Below are positions 42,860 to 55,294 of a stretch of DNA of 64,000 nucleotides, piece by piece. Position numbers and translations under genes: made by a program. Source of the DNA: Luteimonas colneyensis (GTDB lineage: Bacteria; Pseudomonadota; Gammaproteobacteria; Xanthomonadales; Xanthomonadaceae). Each line of letters starts with the position of its first letter. The first letter of the stretch is position 1. A model generated the notes under the pieces. That model ran no database searches, was not told where the DNA came from, and saw only the letters and a list, made by a program, of their open reading frames with translations. Location: assembly GCF_014836665.1 (NCBI RefSeq), contig NZ_JACSQJ010000002.1:1-64000 (forward strand), in the 5' to 3' direction.

Positions 42860-43105
42860 ATGTACGGACGCGAACGCCGCCGGGACACGCCACCCGATCC
42901 CGCCGCCCTGCGCGCCGGCCTGACGCCGGGCCAGCTCAAGGCGCTGGAGACGCTGGAACAGTTCAAGTGGACGCTGAAGTTCGTGCGCCGGCCGATGTTC
43001 CTGGACCCGATCCCGGTGGTGTTCGACCGCACCGGGGAACGCTGGGCGGTGCTCGAGCCCGACGGCTCGCTCAACGAGTCGCCGGGCTTCAAGCTGCGCG
43101 ACTGA
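42860..43105 (+). CDS. Conserved small protein of unknown function
   Basis: This 81-residue soluble protein has no signal peptide. Its core, LKALETLEQFKWTLKFVRRP followed by PIPVVFDRTGERWAVLEPDG, looks like a conserved family in Lysobacteraceae and some pseudomonads, but I cannot name a function. The ATG at 42860 follows a weak AGATCCTCG context. It is convergent with uvrD, 4 bp apart at the stops. Confidence 0.7.
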   Translation: MYGRERRRDTPPDPAALRAGLTPGQLKALETLEQFKWTLKFVRRPMFLDPIPVVFDRTGERWAVLEPDGSLNESPGFKLRD

Positions 43106-43109
43106 AGCC

Positions 43110-45290
43110 TCAGGCCGGCTGCAGGTTGGCGTAGGCCATCACCAGCCACTTGCTGCCGGCGTCGTCGAAGTTCACCTGCACGCGCGCGTGCGCGCCCGCG
43201 CCCTCGATGTCGGTGACCACGCCCGCGCCGAACTTCGCGTGCACCACGCCCTGGCCCACGGCGATGCCCGGGGTCTCGTCGACCACCGCGTGGCCATGGT
43301 CGCGCCGCGGCGCCTGGGCGTAGCGGGTGCGCGACACCTGCACCTTCGGGCGCACGTCGTTGAGCAGCGACGGCGGGACCTCGCGCAGGAAGCGCGAGGG
43401 CATGCCGTACATGTCCTGGCCGTGCAGGCGGCGCGTTTCAGCGTGGCTCAGCACCAGCTTCTGACGTGCGCGGGTAATGCCGACGTAGGCCAGGCGCCGC
43501 TCCTCCTCCAGGCGCCCGCTCTCGTCGATCGAGCGCGCGTTCGGGAACAGGCCTTCCTCAAGCCCGGCCAGGAACACCAGCGGGAATTCCAGGCCCTTGG
43601 CGCTGTGCAGCGTCATCAGCTGCACGCCGTCCTCGCCGGCCTGGGCCTGGCCCTCGCCGGCCTCGAGCGCGGCGTAGGCGAGGAAGGCGACCAGCTCGGT
43701 GAGCGCCGCCGACTCGTCGTCTTCGCCGCGCACGAAGCGCGAGGCCACCGAGACCAGTTCGTCGAGGTTGTCGACGCGCGAATCCAGGCTGCCCTTGGAC
43801 TCGCGCGCGTAGTGCTCGCGCAGGCCGGAGCGCTCCAGCACGTGGTCGATCTTGTCCTTGAGCGGCAGGTCGGCGAGCTCGCGGTCGATGGCGTCGATCA
43901 GCGCGTGGAACGCCGCCAGCGCATTGCGCGCCCGCCCGGCCAGTCCGCCGCCCTGCGCGCAGCGCAGCGAGGCTTCCCACAGCGAGACTCCGTCCTCGCG
44001 CGCGCGCATGCGCACCTCGTCGAGCGTCCTGCCGCCGATGCCGCGCGTGGGCGTGTTGACGGCGCGCTCGAAGGCCGCGTCGTCGGCGCGGTTGGCGACC
44101 AGGCGCAGGTAGGCCAGGGTGTCCTTCACTTCCGCGCGCTCGAAGAAGCGGACGCCGCCATACACGCGGTAGGGCACCTGGGCCTCGAGCAGCTTCTCCT
44201 CGATGATCCGCGACTGCGCGTTGCTGCGGTAGAGCACGGCGCAGTCGCCGTGGCTGCCCCCATCGCGCACCCATTCGCGGATCCGGCCGACGATGTAGTC
44301 GGCCTCGTCGATCTCGTTGTAGGCGGCGAACAGGTCGATCGGCTCGCCCGCGCCGCTGTCGGTCCAGAGCTTCTTGCCGAGCCGCCCGGGGTTGTGCGCG
44401 ATCACCGCGTTGGCGGCGTCGAGGATCGCCGCGGTGGAGCGGTAGTTCTGCTCCAGGCGGATGGTCCGCGCGCCGGGGAAGTCCTGCAGGAAGCGCTGCA
44501 CGTTCTCCACCTTCGCGCCGCGCCAGCCGTAGATGGCCTGGTCGTCGTCGCCGACCACGAACACCTGTCCAGCGTCGCCGGCGAGCAGGCGGATGAAGCC
44601 GTACTGGATGGCATTGGTGTCCTGGAACTCGTCCACGAGCAGGTGCGCGAAGCGCTGGCGGTAGTGCGCCAGCAGCACCGGCGTGTCGCGCAGCAGCTCG
44701 TGCGCGCGCAGCAGGATCTCGGCGAAGTCGACCAGGCCGGCGCGGTCGCAGCGCTCCTGGTAGAGCGCGTAGGCCTTGAGCATCACCGAGCCCCATTCAT
44801 CCTGGCCGTCCTGGATATGCGCCGGGCGCCGGCCCTCGTCCTTCTGCGCATTGATCCACCAGGCGATCTGCCGCGGCGGGAAGCGTGCCTCGTCGAGCTC
44901 GAGCTGCTGCACCACGCGCTTGACCAGGCGCAGCTGGTCGTCGGAATCGAGGATCTGGAAGCCCTCGGGCAGCTTCGCGTCCTGCCAGTGCAGGCGCAGC
45001 AGGCGGTGGGCGAGTCCGTGGAAGGTGCCGATCCACAGGCCGCGCGCGCCGTTGCGCAGCAGGCCGTCGGCGCGGTGGCGCATCTCGGCCGCGGCCTTGT
45101 TGGTGAAAGTGACCGCGAAGATGCCGTGCACCGGCACCCCGAAGACCTCGTTCAGCCAGGCGATGCGGTGGGTGAGGACGCGGGTCTTGCCGGAACCGGC
45201 GCCGGCGAGGACCAGGTAGTGACCGGGAGGCGCGGACACGGCCTCGCGCTGGGCATCGTTGAGCCCGTCGAGCAGGTGGGAAACATCCAT
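43110..45290 (-). CDS. uvrD: DNA helicase II
   Basis: This 726-residue SF1 helicase unwinds DNA in excision and mismatch repair. Walker A is LAGAGSGKTRVL (residues 28-39), and motif Ia TFTNKAAAEM, motif II LLVDEFQDTN, motif III VVGDDDQAIYGWRGA, motif IV RLEQNYRS and motif VI YVGITRARQKL are all present. The C-terminal HAKFGAGVVTDIEG / VNFDDAGSKWLVMAYANLQ tail separates UvrD from Rep. It ends nearly touching the convergent small gene and starts 9 bp from the end of the GGDEF-EAL gene on the same strand. Confidence 0.95.
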   Translation of the reverse strand: MDVSHLLDGLNDAQREAVSAPPGHYLVLAGAGSGKTRVLTHRIAWLNEVFGVPVHGIFAVTFTNKAAAEMRHRADGLLRNGARGLWIGTFHGLAHRLLRLHWQDAKLPEGFQILDSDDQLRLVKRVVQQLELDEARFPPRQIAWWINAQKDEGRRPAHIQDGQDEWGSVMLKAYALYQERCDRAGLVDFAEILLRAHELLRDTPVLLAHYRQRFAHLLVDEFQDTNAIQYGFIRLLAGDAGQVFVVGDDDQAIYGWRGAKVENVQRFLQDFPGARTIRLEQNYRSTAAILDAANAVIAHNPGRLGKKLWTDSGAGEPIDLFAAYNEIDEADYIVGRIREWVRDGGSHGDCAVLYRSNAQSRIIEEKLLEAQVPYRVYGGVRFFERAEVKDTLAYLRLVANRADDAAFERAVNTPTRGIGGRTLDEVRMRAREDGVSLWEASLRCAQGGGLAGRARNALAAFHALIDAIDRELADLPLKDKIDHVLERSGLREHYARESKGSLDSRVDNLDELVSVASRFVRGEDDESAALTELVAFLAYAALEAGEGQAQAGEDGVQLMTLHSAKGLEFPLVFLAGLEEGLFPNARSIDESGRLEEERRLAYVGITRARQKLVLSHAETRRLHGQDMYGMPSRFLREVPPSLLNDVRPKVQVSRTRYAQAPRRDHGHAVVDETPGIAVGQGVVHAKFGAGVVTDIEGAGAHARVQVNFDDAGSKWLVMAYANLQPA

Positions 45291-45299
45291 CGCGGCATT

Positions 45300-48200
45300 C
45301 TACGGGAGCCCGGTCGCGCCCTCCGCGACGCCCGTCCAGCCGGTGCGCGTGCCCAGCCGGCACAGCACCTCCTCGAACGGCAGCGGCCGGGCAAGCAGGT
45401 AGCCCTGGAATTCGTCGCAGCCGCGCTCGCGCAGCCAGGCGTGCTGCTGCCAGGTCTCGATGCCCTCGGCCACGACCTTGATCTCCATGCCCTGCGCCAT
45501 CTGCAGGATGGCGGCGCAGATCGCCTCGTTGCCCGGATCCCGCCCGAGGTCGCGCACGAACGACTGGTCGATCTTCAGGCGCTGCAGCGGCAGGTCCTTC
45601 AGGTAGGCCAGGCTGGAGTAGCCGGTGCCGAAGTCGTCGATGGCGATGGAGGCACCGAGTCCGGTCAACGTCCGCATCGCGCTGCGCGCCTCCAGCGGAC
45701 TGGCCAGCAGCACGCTTTCGGTCAGCTCGAGCTCCAGGCGGTCGCCAGGCAGGCGGAAGGTCCGCATCACCTCGCGCACGCCATCGACGAGGCCTTCCTG
45801 GAACTGCAGCGGCGAAATGTTCACGCCCATGCGCAGCGAGCCCCAGCCCCGGGCGTCGAGCAACTCCCAGTGACGGGCCGCTTCCCGCAGCACCCAGCGG
45901 CCCAGCGGCAGCACCAGCCCGGTTTCCTCGCAGGCCTCGATGAACTCGCCCGGACCAAGCAGGCCGCGCCGGGGATGGCGCCAGCGCACGAGAGACTCCA
46001 GGCCACGCGGCCGCCCGTCGGCGTCGAACTGCAGCTGGAAAGCCAGCTCGAACTCGTCGCGCGCCAGCGCCAGGTGCAGCTCCTGCACCAGCAGCAGGCG
46101 CTCGCCGGCGTGCGACTCGAAGTCGTCGCGGTAGGCCACGCTGCGGTTGCGGCCCAACCGCTTGGCCTGCACGCCGGCCTGGGAGGCCGCGCGCAGCAGC
46201 GAGGTCGCGTCCAGTCCATCCGTCGGGTGGATGCTGTAACCTAGGCTCGGCGTCACGTGCAGCGACGTGCCCTGCATGCGCACGTTGCCCGCGACCGCCA
46301 TGCGCAAGGCCTCCACCCGCGCCGCTGCCGCTTCGCCGGACGTGTCCCGGAGCAGCACGCCAAACTCGTCGCCGCCCAGGCGTGCGACGCATGCTTCGGC
46401 GCCGGCCGCGGCCTGCAGCCTGCGCGCGACGGAGACCAGGAGTTCATCGCCGATGGCGTGGCCCAGGCTGTCGTTGACCAGCTGGAACCGGTCGAGGTCG
46501 AGGTGGCAGACGATGATCGCCCCCCCTCCCGACGCGATCGCGGCGTTGATCGCTTCGAGCAGGCACTCGCGGTTGGCCAGGCCGGTCAGGGCGTCGTGCC
46601 GGGCGCGGTACGCCGCGTCCTCGGCGGCGCGCTTGCGCACGGTGATGTCGGTGACGATGCCGACGAAGTGGGTGGCCATCCCGGCACCGTCCAGCACCGG
46701 CGTCATGCGCACCTCGAGCACGCGCACGTCGGCGGGATCGCGGCGGTCGCGGACCTCGACCTGCACTTCCCTTGATCGGGCGATCGCGCAGAGCACCAGC
46801 CGGCGCGTCTGCGGATCGACGATGGCATCCACGGACGCCTTGCGCAGCGGACCCTGCTCGTCCGGGTCGATCCCGGTCAGGCGCGCGAAGGCGAGGTTGC
46901 AGTAGACGAGCGCCGCCAGCGGCACGCCGAGGATGAACACGCCCTCCTCGGCCGCCTCGACCGCGCGCCGGAGCAGCTCGAGGTTGGCCTCCGCGCGCTC
47001 GCGGTCGGTGACGTCGACCACCAGCACCAGGCGTGCGGGGCGCCCGGCGAACGAGGCCAGGTTGCGCGCGAACACCAGCCCGCTGAAGTGGCTGCCGTCG
47101 GATCGCCGGAGCACCCAGACGCGGCGACCCAGTGACGTCGGATGCGCCTGCATGTGCCGGCGCACGTCCTCGGTGCTGCCCTCCCCCAGCAGGTCGCCGG
47201 CCTCGAAGCCGGCCATCGCGTCGGGGCCGTACCCGAACTGCAGCTGCGCCGCCTCGTTGGCTTCCAGGATCGTCAGGTCTTCGAGGTCGTAGACGAGGGC
47301 CGGCAGCGGATGCTGCCGGTAGAGGAAGCGGTACTGCTCCTCGGCGTCGCGCACGCGCTCGCGCAGGTGGTCCACCGCATGTTCGCGGGCGGCGATGGCG
47401 CGGCGCATGCGGGATTCGCGGCGGGCGGCCCGCATCAGGAACGCCATGCCGAGCAGCCACGCGGCGGCCAGCAGCGCCATGCCGAGGGCCAGGCTGAAGG
47501 CGAAGGTGCGCCAGCCGCCATGGAGCGCCTCCGGGGTCATGCCGACGGTCGCCACCAGCGGGCGCCCGTCGATCCTGAGGTAGCCCACTATGCGCTCGAT
47601 GCCGTCGAGCGGTCCCGTCGTCTCGACGAATCCCCGGCTGCGTCCGGCGTGTTCGTCGAACACCGGAGAGTGGCTCGCGTCCTTTCCTGCGTGGGTCGTC
47701 CCCGAGTCGGAGCGCGCGATCAGGATGGCGTCGGTCGTCAGCAGGCTCGCCACGCCGTGCTCGCCCACCTCGTGCGCCTGCAGGATCGTGGCGAAGGCTG
47801 CGACGTCGAGCTCGGCGCGCAGCCAGCGCATGACCGACCCGCCGGGCGCAGGTTCGAAGGGCATCGCCAGCGGGATCACCCAGCGCCCGTCGCCATCGCG
47901 CTCCGGACGGTCGAGGTACAGACCGTGCAACCGCGGCCGCTCCGGAACGAACGCGGGCCGGGCCTGGTCGACGCGCAGGCCCAGGATGTGCGGATGCCCG
48001 GAGACGATGCGCGCGGCCTGTTCCCGCATGAAGACCTGGGCGCCGTCGGGCCACTTGCCCTCGAGGGCCACCAGGCCGTTGGCCAGTCCGTGGAGCGCGC
48101 GCTCGAAGCTGTCGATGCGCGACCCGACCTGGCGTGCATGGCTGTCCACGAGCGCACCGAGATAGCGCGCCCCGGCTTCGCGGCGCACCCGGTAGTCGTT

Positions 48201-48350
48201 CCATGCCACCGCCATGCTGGCGACCAGCACCGCGGCGACCAGGCTGCCGCCGAACCACCAGGCACGGCGCATGCGCGCCGAGCCCTCCCCGCGCGCCCGT
48301 TCCGGGGCGCGTGCACCCGCATTCGTTGCCGACCGGGCTCCGCGCTTCAT
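45300..48350 (-). CDS. Membrane-bound PAS-GGDEF-EAL cyclic-di-GMP protein
   Basis: The protein has 1016 residues. A membrane anchor lies near residues 28-50, then a periplasmic sensor of about 230 residues, a second membrane segment (about 285-310), two PAS-type modules, GGDEF and EAL. The cyclase motif GGDEF is intact at 659-663, with DLDRFQLVNDSLGHAIGD before it. The EAL signature reads ESL (785-787). The other catalytic residues are kept: NISPLQF, ELTES, IDDFGTGYSS, KIDQSFV, EGIET and QGYLLARPL. Both synthesis and hydrolysis of c-di-GMP are possible. A shorter start at 48272 (MRRAWWFGG) is possible. The ligand is unknown. Confidence 0.9.
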   Translation of the reverse strand: MKRGARSATNAGARAPERARGEGSARMRRAWWFGGSLVAAVLVASMAVAWNDYRVRREAGARYLGALVDSHARQVGSRIDSFERALHGLANGLVALEGKWPDGAQVFMREQAARIVSGHPHILGLRVDQARPAFVPERPRLHGLYLDRPERDGDGRWVIPLAMPFEPAPGGSVMRWLRAELDVAAFATILQAHEVGEHGVASLLTTDAILIARSDSGTTHAGKDASHSPVFDEHAGRSRGFVETTGPLDGIERIVGYLRIDGRPLVATVGMTPEALHGGWRTFAFSLALGMALLAAAWLLGMAFLMRAARRESRMRRAIAAREHAVDHLRERVRDAEEQYRFLYRQHPLPALVYDLEDLTILEANEAAQLQFGYGPDAMAGFEAGDLLGEGSTEDVRRHMQAHPTSLGRRVWVLRRSDGSHFSGLVFARNLASFAGRPARLVLVVDVTDRERAEANLELLRRAVEAAEEGVFILGVPLAALVYCNLAFARLTGIDPDEQGPLRKASVDAIVDPQTRRLVLCAIARSREVQVEVRDRRDPADVRVLEVRMTPVLDGAGMATHFVGIVTDITVRKRAAEDAAYRARHDALTGLANRECLLEAINAAIASGGGAIIVCHLDLDRFQLVNDSLGHAIGDELLVSVARRLQAAAGAEACVARLGGDEFGVLLRDTSGEAAAARVEALRMAVAGNVRMQGTSLHVTPSLGYSIHPTDGLDATSLLRAASQAGVQAKRLGRNRSVAYRDDFESHAGERLLLVQELHLALARDEFELAFQLQFDADGRPRGLESLVRWRHPRRGLLGPGEFIEACEETGLVLPLGRWVLREAARHWELLDARGWGSLRMGVNISPLQFQEGLVDGVREVMRTFRLPGDRLELELTESVLLASPLEARSAMRTLTGLGASIAIDDFGTGYSSLAYLKDLPLQRLKIDQSFVRDLGRDPGNEAICAAILQMAQGMEIKVVAEGIETWQQHAWLRERGCDEFQGYLLARPLPFEEVLCRLGTRTGWTGVAEGATGLP

Positions 48351-48406
48351 CGACCGTCCATGCAGGGCAGGTCGTCGCAGGGTACCCGGGATGCGCCGGC
48401 GGCGCC

Positions 48407-49048
48407 TCAGTGCGCCGGAGGATGTTCCCGGCGGCTCGCAGACCCCGTCATCAGCTTGTCGGTCCAGGCGATGCCCATCGCCGACAGGATGAAGGCGAAG
48501 TGGATGATGGTCTGCCAGAGCACGCCCATCTCGGTGGCGTTGGTGCAGGCCTTGCCCTTGAGCCCGGCGGCGGTGGCGGCGACCGCGGCGGCGATGCCGT
48601 CGGCGGAGCTGCAGTGCGGCAGGCCGCTGCCCAGCGTCCCCGCCTCGATGAAGGTCTTGAGCAGGTGGATCGAGGAGATGCCGATGATCGCCATCGCCAG
48701 CTTCACCTTGAGCACGCTGGCGTTGACGTGGCTCAGCCATTCCGGCTGGTCGGGGTGGCCGGCGAGGCCGAGGCGCGAGACGAAGGTCTCGTAGCCGCCC
48801 ACGATCACCATGACCAGCAGGTTGGAGATCATCACCACGTCGATCAGGCCGAGCACGATCAGCATGATGTCCTGCTCGCCCAGCGACGGGGTCTCGTGGA
48901 TCAGGTGCCAGAGCTCCTTGCCGAACAGGAACACGTACACGCACTGGGCGGCGATCAGGCCCAGGTACAGCGGCAGCTGCAGCCAGCGCGAGCTGAAGAT
49001 GAGGGCGGGCAGCAGGCCCAGCCTGGGGGCGGGCGCTTGCGGGTTCAT
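48407..49048 (-). CDS. UPF0114/TIGR00645 membrane protein (YqhA-like)
   Basis: This 213-residue protein has four predicted membrane segments and the family pattern [20 protein letters not shown] near the N-terminus, then [22 protein letters not shown] and [20 protein letters not shown]. Function is unknown. An ATG at 49048 (AAGGA upstream) is chosen over the adjacent GTG at 49051. A 35-residue insert with two Cys ([21 protein letters not shown]) precedes the last helix. It is divergent from the GST gene. Confidence 0.85.
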   Translation of the reverse strand: MNPQAPAPRLGLLPALIFSSRWLQLPLYLGLIAAQCVYVFLFGKELWHLIHETPSLGEQDIMLIVLGLIDVVMISNLLVMVIVGGYETFVSRLGLAGHPDQPEWLSHVNASVLKVKLAMAIIGISSIHLLKTFIEAGTLGSGLPHCSSADGIAAAVAATAAGLKGKACTNATEMGVLWQTIIHFAFILSAMGIAWTDKLMTGSASRREHPPAH

Positions 49049-49220
49049 CACGGGAAGTCCTTGGAAAGGCGGAAAAACCGGCGCAGGTTAAATGCGCCCG
49101 CCAGCGGCTGCCAAGCGCTTTTTCCAGCGACGGCGGCCGCAAGGCAGCGTTGCGGAGGTGGCGTCCCCGGGCGCAGCGCGGGGACCTAGACTCGAGGCCC
49201 CACTCCGAGGAGCCCCCGCG

Positions 49221-52272
<3,052 letters not shown>

Positions 52273-52471
52273 GGATCGGACAACCGACCGGGCGCACTCC
52301 CTGCACCCGGCTCCCCGGTCCCCGCGCTGGTCCGGCGGTAGACAGGGGGCTGCGTCGGGATGGACGGCGCTCCCGGCCGCCATCATCCGGGGCGACGGCC
52401 GGCGTGGCTATACTCGGCCCCCTTTCCACCGCCGGATCCGCGCCTTGCCGTCATCGCAGTCGTTGCCGCCC

Positions 52472-53665
52472 ATGCCGGCCCTGGCGATCACCGCCCACAC
52501 CGCCACCACCGCGCTCGGTCGCGGCCTCGCGGCCCAGGTCGAGGCGCTCCGCGCGCGTCGCGGCGGGCTGCGGCCCAACGATTTCGGCGCCGACCCGCTG
52601 CCGGCATGGATCGGCCGCGTCGACGGACTCGAGGACGAGGCGCTGCCGGCGGAGTTCGCGCAGTGGGACTGCCGCAACAACCGCCTGGCGTGGATGGCGC
52701 TGCAGCAGGACGGCCTCGTGGACGCGGTGGCGTCGGTGCGCGAGCGCCACGGCGCCGAGCGCGTGGCGGTGATCATCGGCACCTCGACCTCGAGCATCGG
52801 CGCCAGCGAAGAAGCCTATGCGCGGCTCGTGCCCGGGGCCGACGGCGCACCGGCGTTTCCCGCCGACCTCGCACGCCCGATCGTGCACACGCCGCACTCG
52901 CTGGGCGACTTCGTGCAGGCCGCCACCGGCCTGCGCGGGCCGTGCATGACCGTGGCCACGGCCTGTTCCTCGAGCGCCAAGGTGTTCGCCCAGGCGGCGC
53001 GGCTGATCCACGCCGGCCTGGTCGATGCCGCGCTCGTTGGCGGCGTCGATACGCTCTGCGGCAGCGTGCTGTTCGGCTTCAACTCGCTGGGGCTGGTGTC
53101 CGCCAACCCATGCCGGCCGTTCGACCGCGACCGCGACGGGCTGTCGCTGGGCGAGGCCGGTGGCTTCGCCGTGCTCGAGCGCGCGCAGGTGGATGCCGGC
53201 GGCCTGCAGCTGCGCGGCTACGGCGAGTCCAGCGACGCGCACCATATGTCGGCGCCGCATCCCGAAGGCCTCGGCGCGACGCTGGCGATGCGCGACGCGC
53301 TCGCGCGCGCGGGCATCGCGCCGGCCGAGGTCGGCTATCTCAACCTGCATGGCACCTCGACGCCGGCCAACGATGCGGTCGAGGCGGCGGCGGTGGCGGC
53401 GCTGTTCCCCGACACGCTGCACGCCAGCTCCACCAAGGGCTGGACCGGGCACACGCTGGGCGCGGCGGGCATCGTGGAGTCGGTGTTCGCGCTGATCGCG
53501 CTCGAGCACGGGCTGCTGCCGGGGATCCTGCACAGCGCCATCCCCGACCCCGCCTGCGGCCCGCAGATCCGCTTCGACAATGCCGATGCCGACATCCACT
53601 ACGCCATGAACAACTCCTTCGGCTTCGGCGGCAACAACGCCGCCCTGGTGTTCGGGCGCGCATGA
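52472..53665 (+). CDS. Beta-ketoacyl-ACP synthase of the aryl-polyene/xanthomonadin cluster
   Basis: This 397-residue FabF-like ketosynthase extends the polyene chain on acyl carrier protein. The Cys165-His293-His327 triad is intact (VATACSSSA, LHGTSTPAND, WTGHTLGAAG), and NNSFGFGGNNAAL closes the fold. The stop overlaps the chain-length-factor start (ATGA), the expected partner of an ApeO-type ketosynthase. TATACT (52409-52414) in the 199-bp gap upstream is a possible -10 box. This gene starts the plus-strand half of the pigment cluster. Confidence 0.9.
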   Translation: MPALAITAHTATTALGRGLAAQVEALRARRGGLRPNDFGADPLPAWIGRVDGLEDEALPAEFAQWDCRNNRLAWMALQQDGLVDAVASVRERHGAERVAVIIGTSTSSIGASEEAYARLVPGADGAPAFPADLARPIVHTPHSLGDFVQAATGLRGPCMTVATACSSSAKVFAQAARLIHAGLVDAALVGGVDTLCGSVLFGFNSLGLVSANPCRPFDRDRDGLSLGEAGGFAVLERAQVDAGGLQLRGYGESSDAHHMSAPHPEGLGATLAMRDALARAGIAPAEVGYLNLHGTSTPANDAVEAAAVAALFPDTLHASSTKGWTGHTLGAAGIVESVFALIALEHGLLPGILHSAIPDPACGPQIRFDNADADIHYAMNNSFGFGGNNAALVFGRA

Positions 53666-54462
53666 ACACGCTCACCGCACGCATCGAGGGCATCGGCTTC
53701 TGGGCCCCCGGGCTGCCGTCCTGGCAGGCCGCGGTCGACCACGTCCGCGACGGCGTGCCGCCGGGCGCGGCGGGAAAGCCGTCCCCGGCGCTGCTCGCCC
53801 CCAACGAGCGCCGGCGCGCACCGCCGTCGGTGGCCGTGGCGCTGGACGTGGCGCTGGCCGCCTGCGAAGCCGCCGGGCGCGAGCCGGCGGCGCTGTCGTC
53901 GGTGTTCGCCTCCACCCACGGTGACCTCGCCATCACCGATTACATGTGCGCGACGCTGGCCGACGACCCGCGCGCGATCTCGCCGACGAAGTTCCACAAT
54001 TCGGTGCACAACGCCGCCGCCGGCTACTGGACCATCGGCGCCGGCTGCGTGCGCCCAGCCACGGCGCTGAGCGCGCACCGGGCGAGCTTCGCGCAGGGCC
54101 TGGTCGAAGCGCTGGCGCAGCTGGCCTGCGGCGACGACGCCGTGCTGCTGGTCGCCTACGACACCGAAGGCACCGGCCCGCTGGGCGCGGTGTCGGACAG
54201 CCGCGGGCTGCTGGGCGGCGCGCTGGTGCTCGTGGCCTGCCCGGACGGCGGCACGGACACGGCCGGCGGCAGCACCCTGCTGCGCGCCACCCTGCTCGAT
54301 GCCGACGCACCCGAGCGCCACGGCCCGCTGGCGCGTCATGGGGCCGGCAACGCAATGGCGCCGATGCTGCCGCTGTTCGATGCCCTCGCCGGCCGCGGCG
54401 ACCTCGCGCTGCTGCACGCCGGCCACGGCCGCACCCTGCGCGTGGAACTCGCGCATGGCTGA
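53662..54462 (+). CDS. Ketosynthase chain-length-factor-like protein (ApeC-like)
   Basis: This 266-residue protein is shorter than a ketosynthase and lacks the catalytic Cys motif. It retains TKFHNSVHNAAAGYWTIG, the signature of the Ketoacyl-synt_2 family, whose members pair with the ketosynthase to set aryl-polyene chain length. It overlaps both neighbours (4 bp before, 8 bp after), so stoichiometric translation is likely. Confidence 0.85.
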   Translation: MNTLTARIEGIGFWAPGLPSWQAAVDHVRDGVPPGAAGKPSPALLAPNERRRAPPSVAVALDVALAACEAAGREPAALSSVFASTHGDLAITDYMCATLADDPRAISPTKFHNSVHNAAAGYWTIGAGCVRPATALSAHRASFAQGLVEALAQLACGDDAVLLVAYDTEGTGPLGAVSDSRGLLGGALVLVACPDGGTDTAGGSTLLRATLLDADAPERHGPLARHGAGNAMAPMLPLFDALAGRGDLALLHAGHGRTLRVELAHG

Positions 54463-55294
54463 GCGCGCGCCGCTGCAGCGCGACGACGTCGCCGTGGTGA
54501 TCCCGGCGCTCAACGAATCCCTGCGCATCCGCGGCGTGGTCGAGGACGCGCTGGCGCAGGTGCCGACCGTGATCGTGGTCGACGACGGCTCCGACGACGA
54601 CACCGTGGCCCGCATCGCCGACCTGCCCGTGCGGGTGGTGCGCCACGCCCGCCGCATGGGCAAGGGCGCGGCCCTGCGCAGCGGCTTCGCCGAGGCCGAG
54701 CGCCTGGGCATGCGTGCGGTGGCGACCATGGACGGCGACGGCCAGCACGACGCCGCCGACATCCCGCGGCTGATCGCCGCGGCCAACCGCCATCCCGGCT
54801 GCGTGATCGTGGGCGCGCGCCTGCGCAAGCGCGCGTCGCAGCCGCCGCACCGGCGCCTGGGCAACGACTTCGGCGACTGGGGCATCAGCTGGGGCTGCGG
54901 CTTCCGCGTGGTCGACACCCAGAGCGGGCAGCGGCTGTATCCGCGCGAGGTGTTCACGCTGCGCGACGTGCCGGGCGAGGGCTTCGTGTTCGAGGCCCAG
55001 ATGCTGATCTCGGCCGCCCGCCGCGCCGGTGCGCGCGTGGTCGCGGTGCCGATCGAGACCCGCTACGCCTGCAACCAGCCGGACCAGCAGTTCCGCAAGA
55101 GCCATTTCCGACTGGTCCGCGACCTGTGGGCGATCACCTCGCACGTGGTCGGGCAGGTGCTGCGGCACGGCGACGTCATCGCTGAATACACACGCGTCAG
55201 GCGGAACCCGCCGGTCATCGACGACGACCGCGCGTGTTCGGCTACCGTGGTGGCGGGCAATCGCATCGAAGAGGCCAAGGGAGGCCATGGTTGA
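54455..55294 (+). CDS. Family 2 glycosyltransferase of the pigment cluster
   Basis: This 279-residue GT-A-fold enzyme has VAVVIPALNE, VIVVDDGSDDDT, MGKGAALRSGF and a TMDGDGQHD metal-binding motif, close to the DPM/DPG-synthase subgroup. No membrane anchor is obvious. It would transfer a sugar to the polyene or its lipid headgroup (inference from context; the donor is unknown). The stop shares its last base with the next ATG (TGATG). Confidence 0.85.
   Translation: MAERAPLQRDDVAVVIPALNESLRIRGVVEDALAQVPTVIVVDDGSDDDTVARIADLPVRVVRHARRMGKGAALRSGFAEAERLGMRAVATMDGDGQHDAADIPRLIAAANRHPGCVIVGARLRKRASQPPHRRLGNDFGDWGISWGCGFRVVDTQSGQRLYPREVFTLRDVPGEGFVFEAQMLISAARRAGARVVAVPIETRYACNQPDQQFRKSHFRLVRDLWAITSHVVGQVLRHGDVIAEYTRVRRNPPVIDDDRACSATVVAGNRIEEAKGGHG

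Noticed and set aside
43188-46244. Long plus-strand open frame opposite uvrD and the GGDEF-EAL gene
   Set aside because: Antisense shadow of two clear genes; low-complexity His/Val/Gln/Ala product.
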